From Corynebacterium aurimucosum ATCC 700975 (GTDB taxonomy: Bacteria > Actinomycetota > Actinomycetes > Mycobacteriales > Mycobacteriaceae), in the NCBI RefSeq assembly GCF_000022905.1, contig NC_012590.1, forward strand, positions 2,666,001 through 2,730,000: a stretch of DNA of 64,000 bases. The letters run 5' to 3'. Each line of letters begins with the position of its first letter. Position 1 is the stretch's first letter. The notes beneath the pieces are model-generated. The model did not search any database and had not been told where the DNA came from. It saw only the letters and a program-made list of their open reading frames with translations. Both the position numbers and the translations under genes were made by a program. This document shows, piece by piece, positions 36,809 to 46,200 of the stretch.

Positions 36809-37707
36809 TGCAGCAGGAGAAGGCGAACTACAGCATCAAGCGCATGGCACGACTATTAAAAGTATCTCGGTCTGGATACTACAAATGGGCCCATGTGCAG
36901 CAGAAACGACTATCCGGAAAGGATGATCGGGCAGCATTTTACGATGATGTTGACCGTAAGATTCATCAGATTTGGAAAGACTCTGATGAGGTTTATGGTG
37001 CTCCGCGGATCACCGCAGAGCTCGCCGAGCGCTACCGCATTTCGCTTAACCGTAAGACTGTGGCGAAGCGGATGCGCATGATGGGCATTGAAGGGATTTC
37101 ACCGCGTGCCTTTGTCCCGGTGACTACAATCCAAGCCAAGCGTAAGTCGAGTCTTCCTGACCTGGTCAAGCGCATGTTTGATACTGGTGAGCTCAACCGG
37201 GTGTGGATGTCGGATATTACCTACCTTCGCACCGGTGAGGGCTGGCTGTATTTGTGCGCGGTCCGCGATGGTCATTCCCGCAGGGTATTGGGCTGGGCTA
37301 TGGATAGCGTGCAAGACACAAGTTTGGTCGAACGGGCCCTGCGGATGGCGCATACACTGCGCGGTGATGTTCCTGATGGGCTGGTGTTTCACGCTGACCG
37401 CGGAACGCAATTTACCAGTGAGAAGCTCTGGGAGGTCTGCAGCAGACTGGGCATTGCTCAGTCTGTGGGGCGTACTGGTGTGTGCTTCGATAACGCGATG
37501 GCTGAGTCGTTCTGGTCGACGCTAAAGACTGAATTCTACGACCGTAAGCGCTGGGCGAGCCGTGATGCTGCACGCAAGGCTGTTGCCTACTGGATTGAAG
37601 TCGTCTACAACCGTCGGCGCCGGCACTCTGCACTCGGAATGGTCAGCCCCGTCGACTTCGAGAACCACGCCGGCGCAATCAACAGCAGAAAAGAAATAGC
37701 TGCCTAA
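36808..37707 (+). CDS. IS3-family transposase OrfB (DDE integrase)
   Basis: A 299-residue catalytic subunit. An HTH_21 region (SIKRMARLLKVSRSGYYKW; YGAPRITAEL) precedes the rve integrase core. The DDE residues are in WMSDITYL, FHADRGTQF and NAMAESFWSTLK. The frame is intact from end to end, so the element may be active. It overlaps orfA by one base. Confidence 0.92.
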   Translation: MQQEKANYSIKRMARLLKVSRSGYYKWAHVQQKRLSGKDDRAAFYDDVDRKIHQIWKDSDEVYGAPRITAELAERYRISLNRKTVAKRMRMMGIEGISPRAFVPVTTIQAKRKSSLPDLVKRMFDTGELNRVWMSDITYLRTGEGWLYLCAVRDGHSRRVLGWAMDSVQDTSLVERALRMAHTLRGDVPDGLVFHADRGTQFTSEKLWEVCSRLGIAQSVGRTGVCFDNAMAESFWSTLKTEFYDRKRWASRDAARKAVAYWIEVVYNRRRRHSALGMVSPVDFENHAGAINSRKEIAA

Positions 37708-37761
37708 CCACTAGGTAGCTCCACTACGTGTCCACGATTTGCGGGCAACCCCACTACCGCG

Positions 37762-37886
37762 AACAACTCACAACAACCTCGAAACAACTACAAACAACCA
37801 GCAAAAACCCTTTTGAACTGCCCTTTTCCAACCGATGGGAGCGCTAAACCAGACACAGTTGTTGGCAAAGTTGTTTAAGAGTTGTT
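37762..37886. repeat. Phased AACAAC / GTTGTT convergent repeat array, copy 1
   Basis: AACAAC starts at 37762, 37772, 37783 and 37793 (steps 10, 11, 10). After a 60-nt gap its complement GTTGTT starts at 37858, 37870 and 37881 (steps 12, 11). The array ends about 60 nt before a leaderless ATG at 37944 that opens a truncated AlbA_2 gene; one more AACAAC is at 37912. The duplicated second copy is at 39414-39549. Helical spacing and mirror symmetry suggest an operator that binds a protein array. Confidence 0.75.
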
Positions 37887-37943
37887 TTTCGCGACACTCA
37901 AGCCTCAGAAAAACAACTTCCTGGGGAAATGTACAATAAGAAC

Positions 37944-38072
37944 ATGGACTCAACAGTTCCCGAGCTTGATTTTCTCCCCGCCCACGTCCGCGATGCCCTG
38001 GATGCAATCTGGGCCGGGGCGAAGGCCGACGCGGTGGAATCAGAGGTCCTCGAATTCAAAGAGGGGGCCTGA
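37944..38072 (+). pseudogene. AlbA_2 (Schlafen-like) ATP-binding protein gene, 5' fragment
   Basis: The first 42 codons of a gene cut by an IS3 element. The peptide ends AVESEVLEFKEGA, and ESEVLEFKE is the opening motif of AlbA_2 domains; the TGA stop is supplied by the IS end. TACAAT (37932-37937) ends 6 nt before the ATG, a leaderless promoter. The rest of the gene is not found on the other side of the IS, so part of the locus was deleted. Confidence 0.7.
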
Positions 38073-38103
38073 CCCCCCGGAAGGTAGACACGTCGGGGGT
38101 TAG

Positions 38104-38985
38104 CTATGCTGCTTGGGTCAGTGTAGCTGATGTGAGTTCTTCGAAGTCATCGGGGGCTAGAAGATTGCACCAGTAGTGCCGTCTGCGGGTGTTGTAGCGC
38201 ATGCACCATCGGAAGACTTCTTGGCGGCAGACGATGGGATTGTCAAAGACTTTCCTATCTCGCAGAACTTCACGCTTTAAGGTGGCGTTAAATGATTCTG
38301 CCAGGGCATTATCGGCACTCGTTCCCACGGCTCCCATGGATTGGCGCACACCAAGTTGGGCGCAGTGGTCCCTAAATGCCTGTGAGGTGTACACACTGCC
38401 GTGATCGGAATGGAAAATTGCCCCGTTGAGGCTTCCGCGGACTTTTCTGGCATGAGATAAAGCTTCGATAACTAGCGATACCCGCATGTGATCTGCGAGT
38501 GCATGTCCGACAAGTTTGCGCGAGTAGACGTCGACGACCGTGGCCAGGTACATGTTTTTGCCGCCCTTACACGGCAGGTAGGTGATGTCGCCTACATAGA
38601 CCTGGTTCGGCTTATCAGCTGTGAATTTGCGGCCTATTAAATCTGGCATGACGCGGTGGCCAGGCTTGCACCTGGTGGTGATGCATCGACGCCGTTTAGT
38701 AAAGCCTTTCAGCCCCATGGATTTCATGATGCGTGCGATCTTCTTGTGGTTGATCGGGGGAAAGTCCGTATCGTCGTTGAGGCTTGCAGCGATGCGTTTA
38801 GCACCATAAAGCCCGTGCTCATCATCGAAGATAGTCTTGATTCTTGCGCCAATAAGAGCATCAGAACACGTCTTTAACCTGCGTTTTTCGCGAGTGTTGA
38901 GCCATTTGTAGAACGAGGAGCGATTGAGCTTTAACACGTGGCACATCCGTGTGAGCCGAGTATTCGGTTCGGTGGTCATAGACAA
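38104..38985 (-). CDS. IS3-family transposase OrfB (DDE integrase)
   Basis: A 293-residue integrase. HTH_21 (SSFYKWLNTREKRR, then GLYGAKRIAASL) precedes the rve core with the DDE residues in YVGDITYL, FHSDHGSVY and NALAESFNATLK. The frame is complete. It lies 12 nt downstream of orfA; expression as an OrfAB fusion by frameshifting is usual for the family. Confidence 0.92.
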   Translation of the reverse strand: MSMTTEPNTRLTRMCHVLKLNRSSFYKWLNTREKRRLKTCSDALIGARIKTIFDDEHGLYGAKRIAASLNDDTDFPPINHKKIARIMKSMGLKGFTKRRRCITTRCKPGHRVMPDLIGRKFTADKPNQVYVGDITYLPCKGGKNMYLATVVDVYSRKLVGHALADHMRVSLVIEALSHARKVRGSLNGAIFHSDHGSVYTSQAFRDHCAQLGVRQSMGAVGTSADNALAESFNATLKREVLRDRKVFDNPIVCRQEVFRWCMRYNTRRRHYWCNLLAPDDFEELTSATLTQAA

Positions 38986-38997
38986 ACTGGAAGCGGA

Positions 38998-39297
38998 TCA
39001 CCAGCGTGTCTCTTCGGCAAAATACTTCGCGGCCTTGCGCAGGATGTCGCGTTCTTCGCGCAGCTTTGCGTTTTCTCTTTCTAGCTGGCGGATCCGTTCA
39101 GAATCAGTCGTCGCCTGGGCCTTGTCACGCAGGGTCTTCGTGCGGGCACGCTTGCCGGTGCCGTACTGCTTAAGCCAGGAATAAAGTGAGGAACGATTGA
39201 CTCCAAGCTCTGCTGAAGCCGCGTGAAGTGAGAGGTCCTCATTGTTTTCGTAGAGGGCCACAGCATCACGTTTGAACTGTTCGGAGTACCTAGGCAT
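38998..39297 (-). CDS. IS3-family transposase OrfA
   Basis: A 99-residue DNA-binding subunit. The helix-turn-helix at about 5-45 (YSEQFKRDAVALYE, AASAELGVNRSSLYSWLKQYG) is followed by the leucine zipper (IRQLERENAKLREERDILRKA). It is intact and lies just upstream of orfB within the IS. Confidence 0.9.
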   Translation of the reverse strand: MPRYSEQFKRDAVALYENNEDLSLHAASAELGVNRSSLYSWLKQYGTGKRARTKTLRDKAQATTDSERIRQLERENAKLREERDILRKAAKYFAEETRW

Positions 39298-39413
39298 GGT
39301 GGTAGATTACCTTTCTTCCCAACCCAACCGGGCTGGATATCAGGTGTCTACCAAACAGGGGTCAGGTCCCACCCGCTGGATCGCCCCGTAGGCGAAAACC
39401 TTAGACAACGACA

Positions 39414-39549
39414 AACAACCCACAACAACCTCGAAACAACTACAAACAACCAGCAACAACCTGTCTGACCTGCTTTTTCACAACAAAGGGGAGCTCTAAA
39501 CTAGACACAGTTGTTGGCAAAGTTGTTTCAGAGTTGTTTCAGAGTTGTT
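39414..39549. repeat. Phased AACAAC / GTTGTT convergent repeat array, copy 2
   Basis: AACAAC starts at 39414, 39424, 39435, 39445 and 39455; GTTGTT starts at 39510, 39522, 39533 and 39544. Homology with copy 1 spans 39414-39593 against 37762-37931, and copy 2 has one extra 11-nt unit (GTTGTTTCAGA). No intact gene start follows. The rest of 39365-39843 has no supported gene except a doubtful 36-codon frame. Confidence 0.75.
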
Positions 39550-39728
39550 TTTCACGACACTCAAGCCTCAGAAAAACAACTTCCTGGGAAATGGATACCG
39601 AAGAGAGGTGAACCAGGCAAGGGATTTTTTGAAAGTTCACGCTCGAGGGAATGCGCACGTCCATGTTTTGGACTCAAAGAAGGAGCGCCAACCGCATACA
39701 ACCAGCAATTTTGAAAGAAGGAATGAGT

Positions 39729-39839
39729 ATGAATTCCACCTGCAGAATTGGACGTACCGTCATTTGCGCCTTAAACCCTAAAAGTCGCGCCGCCCCGAAA
39801 ATTACATATGGCTACTTAATAGAAGATAGCTTTTACTAA
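39729..39839 (+). CDS. Possible small protein of 36 residues
   Basis: ATG at 39729 is preceded by AGAAGGAA at a workable distance, and the frame runs to 39839, five nt before the HsdR relic. The peptide (MNSTCRIGRTVICALNPKSR...) matches no family I know. It may be a chance frame inside a decayed region. Confidence 0.2.
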   Translation: MNSTCRIGRTVICALNPKSRAAPKITYGYLIEDSFY

Positions 39840-39843
39840 TGGC

Positions 39844-40236
39844 ATGGACCGTGACACGCGCAAGGCCGCGGTCATGGATTTAGCCGATGAGCTGGGGAAT
39901 TTAGTCGCGGTCTCCCCCGCCCTGGAGGAACAGCTCGGCGTGGGCCTTCCCCGCTTTGTCCGCACCATCATCGGGTTGGACGAATCCGCGGCGCGTTCCG
40001 CGTTTGCGGACATGATGGACGGCGCACGCCTGAACTCGGTGCAGCTGGCCTTCATGAACCAGATCATCGGCGGGTTGGTCCACAACGGAATCGTCACTGT
40101 CGCGGAGCTCTTTGAGGCACCCTACGACGACTATGGTTCCCCTTTCGACGTCTTCGACGGCAACGTGGCCACCATCCACGACATCAAGGAGCGCTTAGAG
40201 CGCATTGAACACAGCGTGGATGAGGTGTCCTCCTAG
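39844..40236 (+). pseudogene. C-terminal fragment of a second type I restriction subunit HsdR
   Basis: This 130-codon frame matches the C terminus of the intact HsdR at 43238-46981: FVRTIIGLDESAARSAFAD against FIRRLVGLDEAAVREQFAD, then LVHNGIVTVAELFEAPYDD against LVHNGGVAYEEIFQPPFDE, then RLERIE in both. The helicase and nuclease parts are absent. It is therefore a remnant of another EcoEI-type R subunit, on the opposite strand and on the other side of leuS. Whether it is still translated is unknown. Confidence 0.8.
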
Positions 40237-40304
40237 GGCCGTTCCTGAGGTACCTCAGAGGCGGTGCCGGAGTAACCGCAGGAGCGGCGCTTTCTTGGGG
40301 CGAT

Positions 40305-43154
40305 TTACTTCACCACCAGGTTGACCATGCGGCCCGGGACGTAGATCTCCTTGACCACGTTCTTTCCAGCGGTCAGCTCAGCGATGCGCTCATCGTCCTT
40401 GGCGATGCCCACGACGGTGGCTTGGTCGGCGTCAGCAGGCACCATCACGCGTGCCTTGACCTTGCCGTTGATCTGCACCGGAACCTCGATCTCGTCATCG
40501 ACCAGGTACTTCTCGTCGAACTCCGGGAAAGCCTCGTAGGTGATGGTCCCCTCATGACCGAAGCGCTTCCACAGCTCCTCCGCGATGTGCGGGGCAACGG
40601 GGGAGACCAGCTGGGCCAAGGGCTCCACGGCGGCACGCGGCGCGCCCTTCGGGTAGGCCTTGGTCAGGTAATTCACGTACTCGATGAGCTTGGCCACCAC
40701 GGTGTTCAGGCGCAGGTTCTCGTAATCATCGCGCACGCCGGCGATGGTGCGGTTGAGGTGCTTCAGGTCATCCTCGGAAAGCTCTGCGTCCGTCGTCGAC
40801 AGCTCGCCAGAGTTCTCGTCGATAGCCAAGCGCCACAGGCGCTGCAAGAAGCGCTGCGCACCGACGACGTCCTTGGTTGCCCACGGGCGGGAAGTATCCA
40901 GCGGGCCCATGGACATCTCGTACACGCGCAGGGTATCGGCACCATAGTCGCGGCAAATGTCATCCGGGGCGACGGAGTTCTTCAGGGACTTGCCCATCTT
41001 TCCGTACTCCTGGTTGACCTCTTCACCGTTGTAGTAGAATTTGCCATCCTTCTCCTCAACCTCGGCGGCCGGGACGTAGACGCCGCGGGAATCGGTGTAG
41101 GCATAGGCCTGGATATAGCCCTGGTTGTAGAGGCGGCGGTAGGGCTCCTTGGAGCTCACGTAGCCCAGGTCGAAGAGCACCTTGTGCCAGAAACGAGCGT
41201 AGAGCAGGTGCAGCACGGCGTGCTCAACGCCACCGACGTAGAGGTCAACGCCACCCGGGTCGTTGGCGCCGTGCTCTTCTGTGCGCGGGCCAGTCCAGTA
41301 GCGCTCGTTCTCCAAGTCGCAGAAGATCTCGTCATTCGTCGGATCGATGTAGCGCAGCTGGTACCAGGAAGAACCTGCCCACTGCGGCATGACGTTGGTA
41401 TCGCGGTAGTAAGTCTTGGGGCCATCCCCAAGACCCAGGTCCAGCTCCACCTCGACCCACTCGCGGGCCTTGGCCAGCGGCGGCTGCGGGGAGGAATCGG
41501 CATCGTCCGGGTCAAAGGAGACCGGCTTGTAGTCTTCTACCTCCGGCAGTTCGATGGGCAGCATCGACTCCGGCAGCGGGTAGGCCTGGCCGGCCTCGTC
41601 GTAAACGATGGGGAAGGGCTCGCCCCAGTAGCGCTGACGGGCAAACAGCCAGTCACGCAGCTTGTACTGGATCTTCTCGCGGCCTACTCCCTGCTCCTCC
41701 AGCCATGGAATGATGGTGGCGATTGCCTCATCCTTGGACATGCCGTTGATGTCCAAAGAATCGTTGGCGGAGTTCACAGCCTGGCCGGACTCCGTGTACG
41801 CCTCCTTGGTGATGTCGCCGCCAGCAACCACCTCAGTAATCGGCAGGCCAAAGACGGTAGCAAACTCGTAGTCACGGGTATCGTGCGCCGGGACCGCCAT
41901 GATGGCGCCGGTACCGTAGCCGGTCAGAACGTAGTCCGCGATGAAGATCGGGATCTGCTTGCCGTTGACCGGGTTGGTGGCGTAGGTGCCCAGGAAGACA
42001 CCGGTCTTTTCCTTGTTCTCCTGGCGCTCGAGGTCGGACTTCGCGGCAATGGAGGCGCGGTAGGCCTCTACGGCCTCCTTCGGATCATCGTGGCCGAAGG
42101 TCCAGCGCTTATCCACATCATCCTCGTAGGGGATGGGGGAGAGGAGGGCGTCGACAAGCTCGTGTTCCGGGGCCAGCACCACGTACTCGGCGCCGAAGAG
42201 GGTATCCGGGCGGGTGGTGAAGACGTCGATGTTGTAACCCTCGGCGTGGAAGCTGACCTCTGCACCACGGGAGCGGCCAATCCAGTTACGCTGCATGGAC
42301 TTGACCTTCTCCGGCCAATCCAGAAGCTCCAGGTCATCGAGCAGGCGGTCCGAGTAAGCGGTAATGCGCATCATCCACTGGCGCAGGTTCTTGCGGAAGA
42401 CCGGGAAGTTACCGCGCTCGGACTTGCCCTCCGCGGTGACCTCCTCGTTGGCCAGCACCGTGCCCAGGCCCGGGCACCAGTTCACGGTGGAGTTAGACAG
42501 ATAGACCAGACGGAATTCATCGAGTGCTTGGCGCTGCTCTTCCTTGGTCAGATCCGCGTAGTAGCGACCATCCTTGGTGGTGCGCTTGCCCACCTCAAGT
42601 TCCTTGATGAGCTCAGAAATCGGGCGTGCCTTCTGCTGCTCCTCATCAAACCAGGAGTTATAAATCTGCAGGAAGATCCACTGCGTCCACTTATAAAACT
42701 CCGGGTCAGTCGAAGCCACCGAGCGGCGCGGATCGTGGCCCAGACCCAGCATGCCCAGCTGGCGGCGCATATTGTTGATATTCGCCTCCGTGGTGGTGCG
42801 CGGGTGCGTACCAGTCTGGATGGCGTACTGCTCCGCTGGCAGGCCAAAGGCGTCATAACCCAGCGTGTGCAGGACGTTCTTGCCCAGCATGCGGTTAAAG
42901 CGGGCATAAGTATCCGTGGCGATATAACCCAGCGGGTGGCCCACGTGCAGACCCGCGCCAGACGGGTAGGGGAACATGTCCTGAATGTTCATCTTCTCCG
43001 CGGGAAGTTCCTTACCCTCCTCCGCGAGCGGCCCAACTGGGTTCGGCGCGTTGAACGTACCGTTGTCCTTCCAGTACTGCTGCCAGGCACTTTCAATCTG
43101 CGCGGCGAGCTCCGGCGTGTAGCGGTGGGTGGTGTTATCGCTCGGGTTAGTCAT
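40305..43154 (-). CDS. leuS: Leucyl-tRNA synthetase
   Basis: A 949-residue class I aminoacyl-tRNA synthetase that charges tRNA-Leu. The HIGH-type motif is HVGHPLGY near 71, the CP1 editing domain follows ([31 protein letters not shown]), and KMGKS near 730 is the KMSKS-type loop. Length is normal for actinobacteria. It is a core gene flanked on both sides by restriction-system DNA, so the locus is an insertion hotspot. Confidence 0.97.
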
Positions 43155-43237
43155 GGTTAGACAGTGTAGTCACCGCACGGACATCTCCCCAGTTAGACCC
43201 AGCCGGACCGTATTCCTGTTCTGAGGCATGGTAGTAA

Positions 43238-46200
43238 CTAGGTAGCCTGCGCCGTCGCTTCAATCCGTTCAAGGCGCTTGCGTAGATCCACAATGACGTC
43301 GGTTTTGTTGTGAAAAATGTCGATGACGGAACCCTCTTCATCAAAGGGAGGCTGGAAGATCTCCTCGTAGGCCACACCACCGTTGTGAACCAGCACATCT
43401 ACCAGCATCTTGATAAAGCGTATTTGGGCAGCATTGAAAGACGTATTACTGAGCAGGTCTGCAAACTGCTCCCGGACTGCCGCCTCGTCAAGGCCCACCA
43501 AGCGGCGGATGAAGGCAGGAATGCTGTCCCCACCCATGCGCTCACGCAGCTTGTCGACGCTTTCCGTGGAACCCCCACTTCCCCCGCCTGCCTGGGCTAC
43601 CATCGCCTCCAGCGCTGCGACGTCCTCTGCGTTAAGCGTCCGTGCACTGCGCAATTTGATCATCGCCAGGTCGTTGGCATGCTCCTGCAGCAATTCGCGC
43701 AGGCGTTGCTCCAGTTGGGTGGGGTAGGAACCGGTGCCGGGCAGCCGCGCCGGCATCTCGTCATCAATCGTGAGCTCACCCATCTCATCTTGGATGTCGA
43801 GGGTGACGGCGTTGCGCTTTCCCTTGGGCACGAACTGAATGAGCGAACGCATGCCGATGCGGATGGTCTCGAGGTCCTCGACCGTCACGTTATTCCACCA
43901 CTCCGGATCGAGCGCGCGCTCGAGGAAGGACCGCCGTTCGGCCACCATGGGGATGGTGGAACTCACGGCCATGAGGTCATTCGCCATCCTCTCGACTCGT
44001 TCGCGCAGTGCCGCGAACTCCGGGCTGTGGTCGAGCAGCCCCACCTGGAGCTTTAAAATCACTAGGTCAAAGCGCTTAGCTGTCTCAGAGTCCTTCATCG
44101 TGTCCAGCGGCAAGTGCGCAATGTGGCGGCGCAGCTGCTCAGCTTTCTCCTCACTTAGCTCATCCCACGCAGAGCGTTCGCGGTATCGCAGCAAGGTTTC
44201 CTTGTCGCTGGGGCGGACCATGATGTGGCCTAGCGGTATAGACGCCGCCGAGGCGTGAAGGGAGTCAGCAAGTTCGGCGCGCATCTCTGGGGCCTTAGCG
44301 TGCTTATCCAACTGAGCAAGCAACCCCACGCGGGCATCAAAGAGCTTTTCCGACAGCGACCGTGGGCGGCCAATAACCGATTCACGGGCTTCACCCTTAA
44401 AGAACTCGTCCACGTTGCCGCAGAAGTCGAAGATGAGGAAGTGCGTCTTGTCCATCCCCGGGCCGAAGAGGTCCGGGCGCAATCGCGTCCCTCGGCCCAC
44501 CATCTGCCAGAACTTGGTGGGGGAGTAGACGGGTTTGAAGAACACAAGGTTGACCACCTCGGGCACATCGACGCCGGTGTCAAGCATGTCCACCGAAATC
44601 GCGATGTTGACGTCCCCGTCCGGATCTGCGAAGTCGTCCAATGCCGACTGCGCATACTTCGTGTGCGTGGTAATCACGGAGGCTCCAGTACGCGAATACT
44701 CCGGGAACGTAGCGTCAAAGACTTGCTTGATGAGCTCCGCGTGACGTTGAGTCCGGGCGAAGATGATGGTTTTGCCCAGTTGGTCACCGCCCACGCGGAT
44801 CCCGTTCTCCACCACGGTTTTCAGCACCTTGCGTATGGTGTCCTTGTTGAACAGGTAACGGTTAATCTCCGCCGAAGAAACCTGACCAGGCGGATCCAAG
44901 CGCCCGCCGTCCTCGTCGGTACCCCAGTCGGACGTGTCCCATGCCAGCTGTTCCTCCGGGGAAAGTTCGTCATAGGCCATGCCCCGCCGCAGGAACAGCG
45001 AGTCCTGCCGAGCCGTCTTGAAGGGCACGAGGTTACCGTCTGCCACGGCCTCATCAAGTCCGTACTCAAAGGACGGAGTCTTATCCTCCATCTCAAAGAG
45101 TGCATACGTGTCATGGTCAATCTCGCTCTTCGGCGTCGCCGTCAGCCCCACTACGTAGGCATCGAAGTACTCCAAGATCCGCTTGAAGCGGTTGTACACG
45201 GAGCGGTGGGCCTCGTCCACGATGATGAGGTCAAAGTCGAAAGGCCCGTACCTCGCCGGCTTGTCACCGTCATCCCCAATGAGATTCATCATCGTGTTGT
45301 AGGTGGTGACATACACATCACCCACCTGCTCAGGATTTTTGATGAGGTTCACGGGCGTGGACTCCGCGTACATGCTCACAAAAGCCTTGTGCGCCTGATT
45401 GACCAAGGCAGTTCGGTCCGCCAGGAACAGCACCTTGCCCACCCAGCCGGCCTGACGCAACAGCTTGGCGGTGGCTACGGCCACGCGGGTCTTACCAGTT
45501 CCTGTTGCCATGACCAACAATGCTTGGCGACGCCTCCGCGCCTCCAACGTCTCCGTCACCGCACGGATGGCCTCGAGTTGGTACGCACGGGCGCCGCCGC
45601 CAGCAATGTCCGTGTCTACCGGCGTCTCGCTCAACAGGGTGCGCATGGTGCGCCGGCCAATCATGCGGCGCAATTGCTGCGCGGTGGGGAAGCCCTCCAC
45701 CTCGCGGGCGGGATAGCCCGCACCAGAACCAGGAAGGTTGGCCGCATCATCGATCAGGTCGATGTGATAACCATTAGTGCACAACATGACAGGCCGTATT
45801 CCGTATTCGCGCTCGATGCAGTCCGCGTACAGCTTCACCTGTTGGGAGCCCACGCTCATGGACTCCATGGACTTCTTCGCCTCGATGACGGCCAACGGTG
45901 TGCGGTCATCATCCCACAGGACATAGTCCGCATAACCAACACCGGACGTGTTAGGCATGCCGTGTAGCTCAAGCTCCCGGGTGACGGAGTCACCACTAAA
46001 ACCGGCCACTTCCAGCATCGGGTCAATGAGCTGTCGGCGAGTCTCGGCTTCACCGATCGCCAAAGGCGCATCAGGCTGTGCTCCCGCCCCGGCGCGCTCG
46101 GCTGCGGCCGCTTCCTGCTCGGCTAGCTTCGCCTCAAGCGCCTCAATTTTGGCAGCAAGCTTCTCTTCTACCTGCTGTGCAGCCGCACGCTCTGCTTCGG

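Larger units (their letters stand above)
36431..37753 (+). mobile_element. IS3-family insertion sequence, complete
   Basis: A 1323-bp element with two overlapping transposase frames. The ends begin TGAGGTTACCC and, on the complement, TGGGGTTGCCC; aligned over 26 bp the terminal inverted repeats match at 18 positions and end in GTGGACAC. Both sides are flanked by CTAC (36427-36430 and 37754-37757), a 4-bp target duplication, which implies a fairly recent insertion. It sits just after the 427-residue gene. Confidence 0.85.
38070..39364 (-). mobile_element. IS3-family insertion sequence (second type)
   Basis: A 1295-bp element unrelated in sequence to the IS at 36431. Ends read TGACCCCCCGGAAGGTAGACAC on the left, and TGACCCCTGTTTGGTAGACACC on the complement of the right; with one gap, the terminal repeat matches over most of 22 bp. 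No target duplication flanks it (GGGCC left, GGTCC right), which fits a deletion or recombination next to the element after insertion. Confidence 0.85.

Noticed and set aside
37762-37886. CRISPR array
   Set aside because: The units are 6 nt words at 10-12-bp steps in two orientations, with no spacer-repeat structure and no cas genes.
40422-43160. Long plus-strand open frame of 912 codons
   Set aside because: It mirrors leuS; no protein-family motif can be seen and codon pattern follows the minus-strand gene.
43158-43173. McbR-type box (TAGAC-N6-GTC..) upstream of leuS
   Set aside because: The second half is GTCAC, not GTCTA, and leuS is not an expected target; likely chance.
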